5,604 bases of DNA, taken from NCBI GenBank assembly GCA_937141995.1, contig CAKZQX010000792.1, positions 1-5,604 of the forward strand, written 5' to 3'. Every line of letters begins with the position of its first letter. Within the stretch, counting starts at the first letter, position 1. Made by a program: the position numbers and the translations under genes. The stretch is from an uncultured Chloroflexaceae bacterium. Lineage in GTDB: Bacteria > Chloroflexota > Chloroflexia > Chloroflexales > Chloroflexaceae. Of this stretch, positions 1-5,471 are shown in pieces. The notes under the pieces are model-generated. The model saw only the letters and a list, made by a program, of their open reading frames with translations. It had not been told where the DNA came from and did no database searches.

Positions 1-2
1 GC

Positions 3-566
3 TATGAATTGGCAGAACGCGCGTTTGGGGATTATGTCTACACCTGGGCACAGTGGGAACGCGCGAAAGCCGAGCGCGGGGAGGCCGCCGCGAACGCCGA
101 ACAGAAAGCGGCGATTGAGTCGGGCAAGATCCTGGTGAAGGATACGATTACCGACATTATGCTCCAGCAGGTGCTGACCCGTCCGGAGGATTTTGATGTT
201 ATCGCCACACTCAACCTGAATGGCGACTATCTCAGCGATGCGCTGGCAGCCCAGGTCGGCGGAATCGGTATCGCTCCCGGCGGCAATATCAACTATATCA
301 CCGGCCACGCGATTTTTGAGGCGACCCACGGCACCGCGCCCAAGTATGCCAACCTCGACAAGGTGAACCCCAGCAGTGTCATTCTGAGTGGCGATCTCAT
401 GCTGCGCTACATGGGTTGGTCGGAGGCGGCTGACCTGATTATCAGCGCGATGGAACGCACGATTGACAGCAAGATTGTCACCTATGACTTTGCGCGCCAG
501 ATGAGCGGCGCACGCGAGGCCAGCACATCGGCCTTTGCCAATGCCTTGATCGAGAACATGGGTTAG
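3..566 (+). CDS. icd: NADP-dependent isocitrate dehydrogenase, C-terminal part (5' end outside window)
   Basis: Catalyses oxidative decarboxylation of isocitrate to 2-oxoglutarate with NADP+ in the TCA cycle, in the cytoplasm. The visible part is 187 codons, read in frame from base 3 ([10 protein letters not shown]...) to a TAG at 564-566. It aligns by eye with the last ~170 residues of the 416-residue E. coli enzyme, so more than half of the gene lies to the left. Metal/substrate aspartates are present at fragment residues 51 (TITD), 75 (NLNGD) and 79 (YLSD), matching E. coli D283, D307 and D311. The NADP-binding set is also intact: H109, K114-Y115 (THGTAPKY), V121-N122, Y161 and R165 (TYDFAR), equivalent to E. 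coli H339, K344, Y345, V351, N352, Y391 and R395. Keeping K344/Y345/Y391/R395 argues for NADP rather than NAD specificity. The ending IENMG is typical. An in-frame TTG at base 9 is an internal Leu codon, not a start. The gene converges on the CBS gene. Confidence 0.95.
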   Translation, partial: YELAERAFGDYVYTWAQWERAKAERGEAAANAEQKAAIESGKILVKDTITDIMLQQVLTRPEDFDVIATLNLNGDYLSDALAAQVGGIGIAPGGNINYITGHAIFEATHGTAPKYANLDKVNPSSVILSGDLMLRYMGWSEAADLIISAMERTIDSKIVTYDFARQMSGAREASTSAFANALIENMG

Positions 567-700
567 GACGGCGGGTATTCACACAGGAGGCTTGATCAGG
601 CGCAAAGCAACCGCGCCTGCCGCAGCATGGTAGGGTTGCCATCCTGCCGGCGACGACAGTTCCTTTCAGGCCAGGGACTACATGGGTTATGTAAAGCAAA

Positions 701-744
701 GAGGCCTGCGGAAGGTGTACAAATCGTACAACTCCCGCAGGCTC
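701..744 (-). terminator. Hairpin between convergent icd and CBS genes, probable terminator
   Basis: Arms 701-720 and 726-744 fold into a long hairpin: GAG/CTC, a bulged G at 704, CCTGCGG/CCGCAGG, a partly paired 4-base interior, then TGTAC/GTACA closing the loop AAATC (721-725). Read on the minus strand it starts about 40 bases after the CBS gene stop and is followed by TTTGCTTTAC, a short T-rich tail. On the plus strand the following bases are not T-rich, so it is a better terminator for the CBS gene than for icd, though it could serve both. Transcript ends were not measured. Confidence 0.5.
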
Positions 745-784
745 AGGTTGCTCGCTGCTATGCCGGCAGACGCACCCGCATAGC

Positions 785-1378
785 TTACAACGGTCCCCAG
801 CCGCGCTCTTCCACAAAGTGGAACACGTCCGTATCGCTAATAATGCCCACAGGTCGCTCTTCCTGCTTGACCACCAACCGGCGAATATTTGCATCGACCA
901 GCACCTGGCTGCACTCGCGCAAGCTGGTATCCGGCGTAACATAGATCAGCGGACGGGAGGCAATCGTACCGAGCGGCACATCCTCTGGGGAGCGATCCGT
1001 CCCAATGATATGCTTCAGCACATCCCGCATAGTCATAATGCCCCAATCGCCGCCGTCGTCCGGTTCGACAATGACGCTGGTAATGCCCTTCTGACGCATG
1101 ATGTGCGTCGCATAGGCCACGCTGCATGTTGCCGAAACCGTTACAATCTCGCGTGTCATAATCGCGCCCACCGTAAACCGGGTATAGCTATCTTCCTCGT
1201 GCCGGGCATAGTCCGCCGGAGCGCGCAAAACATCGCGCTGCGTCCGTTCACCCCGGGCGGCGGCCATCTCGAGCCCCCCTTCCAGGAATGTCACCAGTAC
1301 ATAGCCCCGGCCCTCGACTGGCGCATCTTCCAGTAATTCGATCACACTTCCATTGAAATGTCCGCGAACTGTTCGCAT
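785..1378 (-). CDS. CBS-domain-pair protein with short N-terminal beta-type domain
   Basis: A 197-residue cytoplasmic protein with no signal peptide or membrane segment. Residues 1-35 (MRTVRGHFNGSVIELLED, then VLVTFLEGG) resemble the small beta-strand N-termini of DUF104/antitoxin-like proteins. Residues 36-66 are a charged linker. Residues 68-124 form the first CBS motif (VGAIMTREIVTVSATCSV ... GITSVIV ... GIMTMRDVLKHI). Residues 137-191 form the second (LGTIASRPLIYVTPDTSL ... IRRLVV ... PVGIISDTDVFHFV). CBS pairs usually bind adenine nucleotides or related ligands and act as regulatory switches. The conserved (S/T)xxD ends of both motifs are present (TMRD, SDTD). The ligand and target cannot be told from sequence. 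The ATG at 1378 is chosen because AAAGGGGG lies 5 bases upstream; an in-frame ATG at 1453 would add 25 residues unlike the family and lacks such a site. The gene is convergent with icd and has a 400-base upstream gap with structure of its own. Confidence 0.9.
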   Translation of the reverse strand: MRTVRGHFNGSVIELLEDAPVEGRGYVLVTFLEGGLEMAAARGERTQRDVLRAPADYARHEEDSYTRFTVGAIMTREIVTVSATCSVAYATHIMRQKGITSVIVEPDDGGDWGIMTMRDVLKHIIGTDRSPEDVPLGTIASRPLIYVTPDTSLRECSQVLVDANIRRLVVKQEERPVGIISDTDVFHFVEERGWGPL

Positions 1379-1696
1379 ACATGCCCCCTTTCTCTGTGCT
1401 GTATCACCAGTGACTCGATGTGTTTCAGGCGGCTGGAGACTGTGCCTGAACACCAGTATGCGTCACCTTCGACGATCAGGTATTCGTATCTCAACCAGGC
1501 GACAGGCGCTATCAGACATGATATTGCCGGGTACATCAACCCACGTAGATATGTTCTGTTACAGGTTGTGCGGAAACACGACCTGTGTATATGCTCTGGC
1601 CGGTCCGCGCTCAGGCAACTGAATTGTCTGTAAGTCTGTCGAATAGTGTTATTATACCCGAAACATTCCCGTTCATACATACCAGTATGGAATACA
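1379..1696 (-). promoter_or_regulatory. Structured upstream region of the CBS gene, no protein gene seen
   Basis: This gap holds no convincing gene. The open frames in it run out of frame into the CBS start or are antisense, and show no domain I recognise. On the minus strand a perfect TATAAT lies at 1651-1656, about 270 bases before the CBS start. Its 17-base-spaced -35 (TGTATG, 1674-1679) is poor, so promoter activity is uncertain. Inside the presumed leader are two dyads. At 1561-1586, ten-base arms ACAGGTTGTG and CACGACCTGT flank CGGAAA. At 1420-1453, GTGTTTCAGGC and GCCTGAACAC pair with one bulged T around a 13-base loop, and GTGAC (1410-1414) with GTCAC (1462-1466) can close it further. 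If the TATAAT is used, these sit in a long structured 5' leader. Confidence 0.4.
1384..1391 (-). promoter_or_regulatory. Ribosome binding site fixing the CBS gene start
   Basis: On the minus strand AAAGGGGG lies 5 bases before the ATG at 1376-1378. It is G-rich rather than a classical AGGAGG, but it is the only purine-rich site suitably placed. It favours the 197-residue product over the longer in-frame reading from 1453. Confidence 0.65.
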
Positions 1697-1743
1697 CAAC
1701 GCGGGGAAACAGTGATGGTAGCCCATCCTGTTTCCCCGCGTTG
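1697..1743 (-). terminator. Very strong stem-loop after the secreted-protein gene
   Basis: A perfect 16-base inverted repeat, CAACGCGGGGAAACAG (1697-1712) and its complement (1728-1743), continues after one bulged T into GATGG (1714-1718)/CCATC (1723-1727) around the tetraloop TAGC. That gives 21 base pairs in a 47-base element. It begins 35 bases past the stop of the secreted-protein gene on the minus strand, as expected for a terminator. The following minus-strand bases (TGTATTCC) are only weakly T-rich, so it may instead protect the 3' end or act in both directions. Confidence 0.65.
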
Positions 1744-1778
1744 CTTCACAGCCTCTCCGCGCTGCTCACGCTATTCAG

Positions 1779-3620
1779 TTAGCGTGGGAAGGCAACACCC
1801 TGCCACTCCAGGGGCAGCGTAAACGCCCCCGGCATAAGCTGCTGCATCAGATACTTGCCGGTCGTCCCGTCGGGTACTGCCTGCGCGCCCCCACCTGTGA
1901 AGGTGAAATAGGTCGCCACCCGCGCACCACTCCAGCGGCCCCGGAAGTGAATACCGTACACTCCGGGCGGCAGATCCGGGTTGCCTTCAACATTCAACGG
2001 CGGATCGTAGCCGACGCGTCCCTGCGGATCGGCCTGACCAGTACCGGGGAAGAGCACATACGCCCCGGTAGGATCAGTCACCCAGAGTTCAACCTCTTCA
2101 TTGGGTTGCAGATTCCAGCCCCGGATCTGAAACACCGTTCCAACTCCGCCCTCTTCGGGGGTGACGCTTCCGTTGACACTGGGGGGCCGTGATGTCCCCG
2201 GCCCCGCCACATAGTCATTGGTAATCTTAAAGCCGGCAGCTCGTGTTACATCACTGCTGCGCCCCTGGGCAACAATGCTATAGATCCCACCCCCCAGGCC
2301 CGCGCTGGTGAAATCCACCTCAACAGAGCCATTCTCAACAAAGATGGACGACTCATCAATGGGAATACCTTCCCCGGCGGGTGTGGTAATCCAACTACTA
2401 ACCTCTTCATCCCCAAAGCCGGAAGCCAGGAACACGAAAGGCGTCCCCGGCGGCGCAGCAACCGGAATGACAAAGGCATCACCAACCGTGCCAACCTCGT
2501 CGTGTGCAATAATGCCCAGGCGATTCGGATCACCCGCCGGACCACCGGCCGGGCCAACCCCCCGATCAATGCGGAAGTATCCGATAGCCTGGTTGCCGCT
2601 GCGCACACCCTGCGCATTAAACGACCAGATCCCGGCGATAAAATCCCGGTTCGTCTCCAGGTCAACCCCGGCATAGCCTATCGAACCCTGGTTATCCGCA
2701 TCAACCTGAAAATCCGCGCCGAAGGTCGATTGATCGGGAGCCGTAATCCAGATACCCACCGACTCACCCGGACGGAAGTTCCAGGCATCAAAGACAAACA
2801 CGGTTCCCGGCGGACCGCTCAATGGTGTCACCGCTGCGTTGACACTGGCCGGAATTGGCGGCTCTGCGGGCGCAGGTGGCGGCGCTGGCGGCGCACTCGG
2901 TGGGGGTGGCGGCGCATTCGGTGGGGGTGGCGGCGCACTCGGCGGCGGCGGCGCACCAACCGGGCCGGACGGTGGCGCATTCGGCGGCAGCGGCGGCAGA
3001 AGTTCCGGTGGAGCCAGAGCACGCCCCAGGTTGCTGAAGAGCACCCGCTGACCAGGCGCACGATCAGGCCAGTACTCAAAACGCGCGCGTTCAAAATACT
3101 GCACCGTATGCCACTCGCCATTCTCGAGTACCTCGTAGATTTCCTCGCTGATGGGGTAGCCAAAGATGCGCTCCGCGCCGCGTGTCTCCCAGATCTCCTT
3201 AAAACCATACTGGATGATATGCTGCGTTTCGGGAATATAGCGCCGCTGCGCCGTATTCTCGATTGGCGGCACCTTGGGAAAAACCCGACCCTGGGTAACT
3301 TCACTTCCCAGACGCCCCAACTCAACATACGCCTGACCATTGCGCTCGGTCAGTTCAAAGCGGGCGCGCTCGAAATACTGGGTGACCCGCCCATTACCGG
3401 AGTTGATATACTCTTCGGTAATGGGATACCCAAAGATATCGGCCCCACCATTACCCTCCCAAAAGCTCCGAAAGACGCCGCGCAGGTAGTGCCCGGTCTC
3501 AGAAAAATAACGCACATCTGTCTGGGCCTGCGACGGGGGCAAGAACCCAATCGTCAGACCAACCAGCAACAACAGCACGCCCCAGCGCAATCGCGATAAA
3601 CTCGCAAAACGGTGCGCCAT
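1779..3620 (-). CDS. Secreted modular protein: two FGYPISEE modules, Pro-rich linker, three beta-sandwich-like repeats
   Basis: A 613-residue predicted extracellular protein of unknown function. Residues 1-32 form a signal peptide: MAHRFASLSRLRWG, a hydrophobic core (VLLLLVGLTIGF), and a likely cleavage after SQA at 32. Residues 37-106 and 128-203 are two copies of a module with the pattern 'ET.H ... FGYPI(T/S)EE ... QYFERARFE ... LGR', which I know from Chloroflexota surface proteins. Residues 204-257 are a Pro/Ala linker. Residues 258-352, 366-467 and 479-576 are three divergent repeats sharing 'GT.F ... W(I/V)T.P' near the start and 'G(I/V)(W/Y) ... RSG' with a 'Y/F-F' strand near the end, probably Ig-like folds. 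A short tail follows, with no sorting motif or C-terminal membrane segment, so it is probably released or held non-covalently. The start at 3620 is set by AGGAGG 7 bases upstream. The in-frame ATG at 3743 would lie upstream of the predicted transcription start. The gene has its own promoter (3733-3762) and terminator (1697-1743). Confidence 0.87.
   Translation of the reverse strand: MAHRFASLSRLRWGVLLLLVGLTIGFLPPSQAQTDVRYFSETGHYLRGVFRSFWEGNGGADIFGYPITEEYINSGNGRVTQYFERARFELTERNGQAYVELGRLGSEVTQGRVFPKVPPIENTAQRRYIPETQHIIQYGFKEIWETRGAERIFGYPISEEIYEVLENGEWHTVQYFERARFEYWPDRAPGQRVLFSNLGRALAPPELLPPLPPNAPPSGPVGAPPPPSAPPPPPNAPPPPPSAPPAPPPAPAEPPIPASVNAAVTPLSGPPGTVFVFDAWNFRPGESVGIWITAPDQSTFGADFQVDADNQGSIGYAGVDLETNRDFIAGIWSFNAQGVRSGNQAIGYFRIDRGVGPAGGPAGDPNRLGIIAHDEVGTVGDAFVIPVAAPPGTPFVFLASGFGDEEVSSWITTPAGEGIPIDESSIFVENGSVEVDFTSAGLGGGIYSIVAQGRSSDVTRAAGFKITNDYVAGPGTSRPPSVNGSVTPEEGGVGTVFQIRGWNLQPNEEVELWVTDPTGAYVLFPGTGQADPQGRVGYDPPLNVEGNPDLPPGVYGIHFRGRWSGARVATYFTFTGGGAQAVPDGTTGKYLMQQLMPGAFTLPLEWQGVAFPR
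2887..2949 (-). repeat. Three 21-base tandem units coding the Pro-rich linker
   Basis: Units 2887-2907, 2908-2928 and 2929-2949 begin GGCGGCGCACTC or GGCGGCGCATTC on the plus strand and differ at only a few bases. On the coding (minus) strand each gives a seven-residue Pro-rich block ending SAP or NAP, around residues 224-244 of the secreted protein. Similar but degenerate repeats flank it. Because the unit is a multiple of three, gain or loss of a copy would change linker length without a frameshift. Confidence 0.75.
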
Positions 3621-3627
3621 AATGGAG

Positions 3628-3633
3628 CCTCCT
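3628..3633 (-). promoter_or_regulatory. Ribosome binding site fixing the secreted-protein start
   Basis: A perfect AGGAGG (within GAGAGGAGG) lies 7 bases before the ATG at 3618-3620 on the minus strand. The signal peptide begins directly after that ATG, so both signals agree. Confidence 0.85.
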
Positions 3634-3732
3634 CTCGGTTTGGATGAATCCGGTAGCAATTGAACGAACAGCATCCAGGGGAACGAAACGTGCCGGAACC
3701 CTACATTATGCGACACGGTTAAATTCGCGTCT

Positions 3733-3762
3733 ATAATAGTCAAGTGGGTAGTAGTTTGTCAA
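3733..3762 (-). promoter_or_regulatory. Sigma-70-like promoter of the secreted-protein gene
   Basis: On the minus strand a consensus -35 TTGACA (3757-3762) is followed after 18 bases by a -10 TATTAT (3733-3738). The expected transcription start is near 3726, giving a leader of about 105 bases. The site lies in the 185-base gap after the VanW-like gene, so the secreted protein can be expressed independently. A second TTGACT sits directly before the -10 and is too close to act as its -35. Confidence 0.7.
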
Positions 3763-3805
3763 GCCGTTCCTCTCTCCATCGCATACCTGACCAAAAAAGC
3801 AGGAC

Positions 3806-5086
3806 TTATTGGCTACTCTGGATCTTGATGACGGTCGCCGTCGCCGTCGGGCCGTTCACGGCTGTTGGCGAGATCTCCACCGTTGCGGTGGTAGTCATTT
3901 CGGCTGCCTGAATTGTTTCAGTGGTCTCAAGCGTGTTTATATCCATCTCCTCCGGGGGACCCTGTAACGTAGCCGTGATGGTGACTTCACCCTCTTGAAT
4001 ATCTCCGCGAAAGACCAGCCAGTGCTCGGTCGTATTGGTGATATGCAGATCCAGTTCCGCCGGGGTGCCGTCAAACCAGATACTGACCGCATCCTGGTAG
4101 CGCACGCCGCCCAGACCATTCGGATGCAGTTTGAAGGTAAACGCCGCATCCGGGAGTAGCGGACGTGCAGCAACAACATATCGGCTGGCAAGATCACACA
4201 CACCGCCGCCAAGGACCGGAACCATCGGCACCGGCGTCGGTGGTGGTTCGGCGGTCGGTTCTTCAGTGGGTTCTTCCACCGGCACAGGCGCTGCCGGTAT
4301 CTCCGGCAAAATGTAGACGGTCGGACGGGGCGGCGCTGGTTGAGCCGGATTTCCCGGATCGAGTCGTAGCGGCGGGCCGACCTTGAGCGTTGGCTGCGGT
4401 TGTGGCGGTTGTGGCGGTTGTGGCGTGGCTACCGGCTGCCGTGTACCGACAACCCATGGCTGCGCCGGCGGCGTTACCTGCAGATTGGCAACATCAGCAT
4501 TCATCTCCAACGGCGCCGCTTCCACCGGGTTGTACCGCACCGGGATGATCCGCAGACGATCTGCGGGCGGTTGCACACTGCCCAGATTTACATAGACATT
4601 TTTCCAGGGCAGCAAATAGGGGCGGGGCCCCAGTTGCGAGTTAAACGAGAATGTCTCCCCCGGCGCGACCACAACATAGCGCAGCGCGCCATTATTCGCG
4701 TCCAACGCCGTCCGCACATTGTGCATAAACGCGCCCCCACCCGGTGAAAAACTGGCCGAGAAACTCTGCGAGTCAATCGGCGGACCCGCCGAGGAGCGCG
4801 GACCGGGGGTATTGGTCGGCGTGATCGAGGGCGTAACCGTCGGTGTCGGACTGGGTTCGACAACACTGCCGGGAAACCAACCCAGCGCATTGGACAGCGG
4901 CAGCGGAGTAGCACTGGGGGGCAGCATGGTCGCCGTCATCGTAGGACTGACTCTGGGCAGCGCCGCAACCTGGGCCACCACGGGCGTTCCTATAGGCGCG
5001 GGTTGCTGTGCCAGGTAAACGGCCAACCCCAACAGCGCAATCAGCAGGACAAGACCAAACGTGGCAAAAATGCGCAGAATAATCAT
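3806..5086 (-). CDS. Membrane-anchored VanW-family-like protein with a Pro-rich insertion inside the domain
   Basis: A 426-residue predicted envelope protein. Residues 4-26 are a single hydrophobic segment with no clear signal-peptidase site, so probably an N-terminal anchor with the rest outside. Residues 28-105 are a Thr/Pro linker (TPTVTPSITPTNTPG). Residues 120-170 match the first half of VanW domains: a HNVR ... ALDANNG stretch, then VVAPGETFSFNSQLGPR. Residues 291-376 match the second half: the GGGVC signature at 293-297 (family pattern GGGxCQ), AFTFKLHPN, then ITNTTEHWLVFRG. Residues 171-290 between them are mostly Pro/Gln/Thr-rich, where many VanW proteins have a much shorter connection. 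The Thr-rich tail 384-426 looks disordered. C297 is the only Cys. VanW was named from a vancomycin-resistance cluster, but its biochemical role is unsettled, so no resistance function is claimed. The ATG at 5086 has CAGG 7 bases upstream; the ATG at 5092 would have it only 1 base away. No clear terminator follows. Confidence 0.85.
   Translation of the reverse strand: MIILRIFATFGLVLLIALLGLAVYLAQQPAPIGTPVVAQVAALPRVSPTMTATMLPPSATPLPLSNALGWFPGSVVEPSPTPTVTPSITPTNTPGPRSSAGPPIDSQSFSASFSPGGGAFMHNVRTALDANNGALRYVVVAPGETFSFNSQLGPRPYLLPWKNVYVNLGSVQPPADRLRIIPVRYNPVEAAPLEMNADVANLQVTPPAQPWVVGTRQPVATPQPPQPPQPQPTLKVGPPLRLDPGNPAQPAPPRPTVYILPEIPAAPVPVEEPTEEPTAEPPPTPVPMVPVLGGGVCDLASRYVVAARPLLPDAAFTFKLHPNGLGGVRYQDAVSIWFDGTPAELDLHITNTTEHWLVFRGDIQEGEVTITATLQGPPEEMDINTLETTETIQAAEMTTTATVEISPTAVNGPTATATVIKIQSSQ
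4392..4426 (-). repeat. Nine-base tandem repeat coding a Pro-Gln tract
   Basis: Plus-strand units of TGTGGCGGT at 4401-4409 and 4410-4418, with partial copies on both sides, encode PQPPQPPQPQP near residues 223-232 of the VanW-like protein. The tract lies in the insertion that splits the VanW domain and is in frame. Confidence 0.6.
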
Positions 5087-5190
5087 AAGCATGCCTGATA
5101 CTGTTTACAGTTCGTGAATGCTCACGTTCACCGGACCATCACCGATATGATGGCTTTCATCCCCCCAATTATACCGATTCTGGCAAATAT
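5087..5190 (-). promoter_or_regulatory. Upstream region of the VanW-like gene with TATAAT and two small dyads
   Basis: On the minus strand a perfect TATAAT lies at 5168-5173, 82 bases before the chosen start. The -35 at 17 bases (GTGCAA) is weak, so the promoter is tentative. The leader contains CGTGA/TCACG (5113-5126, four-base loop) followed by ACTGT/ACAGT (5100-5111) just upstream of the weak ribosome binding site. Either could be a small RNA hairpin or a protein-binding palindrome. I see no match to a known riboswitch. Confidence 0.4.
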
Positions 5191-5261
5191 TGCACGTTTT
5201 TATAGAATACATTTCTGCCAATCATCTCGACTGTATGTAGTATAGATTATGTTAATATATT

Positions 5262-5471
5262 TTAGATGCTATGTTTTCGTACACCAGTATTCTGAATCGG
5301 GTCTGGAAGCGATATTCCGAATGAACAACCCAATGCTCGCTGTATTGAACCCGGATTAGTTATGTTAATCACATAAGTTACCCGGTGCAGCCTGCGCCGG
5401 TTCGGTGCCGGACCCAAGAACCAGAATCGCCGGCGGCAGCATGATACGCTTGTGTTCTTGTTCACAACCAT
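5262..5471 (-). CDS. Doubtful small ORF with a good ribosome binding site (69 aa)
   Basis: Starts MVVNKNTSV at 5471 with GGGAGGA (5481-5487) 9 bases upstream, and ends at a TAA at 5262-5264. I do not recognise the product. Its composition, rich in Arg with clustered Cys (SCCRRRFWFLG), looks like a non-coding frame rather than a folded protein, and the second half overlaps the 35-base dyad. A better-looking signal-peptide-like stretch lies in a different frame of the same strand, which hints at a frameshifted remnant. The ribosome binding site is the only positive evidence. Confidence 0.2.
   Translation of the reverse strand: MVVNKNTSVSCCRRRFWFLGPAPNRRRLHRVTYVINITNPGSIQRALGCSFGISLPDPIQNTGVRKHSI
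5351..5385. repeat. 35-base imperfect dyad
   Basis: Half-sites CCGGATTAGTTATGT (5351-5365) and ACATAAGTTACCCGG (5371-5385) pair at 12 of 15 positions around a 5-base centre (TAATC). The inner six (TTATGT/ACATAA) and outer four (CCGG/CCGG) positions are perfect. The size suits a dimeric regulator's operator as well as an RNA stem. It lies about 270 bases upstream of the VanW-like gene, with no clear gene on the other side within the window. Confidence 0.5.
5382..5400. repeat. Eight-base-pair hairpin next to the dyad
   Basis: CCGGTGCA (5382-5389) pairs with TGCGCCGG (5393-5400) around a GCC loop, with one T-G wobble on the plus strand. It shares its first four bases with the right arm of the 35-base dyad, so as RNA the two structures would compete. 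There is no T-run on either side, so a terminator role is unsupported. Confidence 0.4.

Noticed and set aside
585..590. AGGAGG after icd as a ribosome binding site
   Set aside because: No start codon lies at a suitable distance: the nearest TTG is 1 base away and opens only a 14-codon frame.
478..942. Minus-strand open frame covering the end of icd and the convergent gap
   Set aside because: It runs through the intact icd C-terminus and the CBS gene end in the wrong frame, and crosses the 701-744 hairpin. Its Cys/Arg-rich product resembles no family I know.
1697..1743. CRISPR repeat, because the arm contains GTTTCCCCGCG
   Set aside because: There is a single copy with no spacer-repeat array, and the perfect stem right after a stop codon fits a terminator-like element.
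2895..2932. G-quadruplex regulatory element
   Set aside because: The G-runs follow from Pro codons on the opposite strand. They are on the template strand, not in the mRNA, and only two runs are long.
2502..3599. Long open frame (365 codons) on the plus strand across the secreted-protein gene
   Set aside because: It is antisense to a gene with signal peptide, promoter, ribosome binding site and repeated modules. Its product is Arg/Trp-rich in the region opposite the Pro linker, as expected of a shadow frame in GC-rich DNA.
3621..3743. N-terminal extension of the secreted protein to ATG 3743
   Set aside because: The upstream ATG lies before the predicted transcription start (near 3726), and the extension would bury the signal peptide 41 residues inside.
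3784..3805. Terminator for the VanW-like gene from the TTTTTT run after its stop
   Set aside because: I could not find a stem immediately before the T-run, so an intrinsic terminator is not supported.
5128..5160. Short leader peptide MKAIISVMVR upstream of the VanW-like gene
   Set aside because: The G-run before its ATG is directly adjacent, it starts about where transcription would begin, and ten codons with no attenuator-type pattern are not meaningful.
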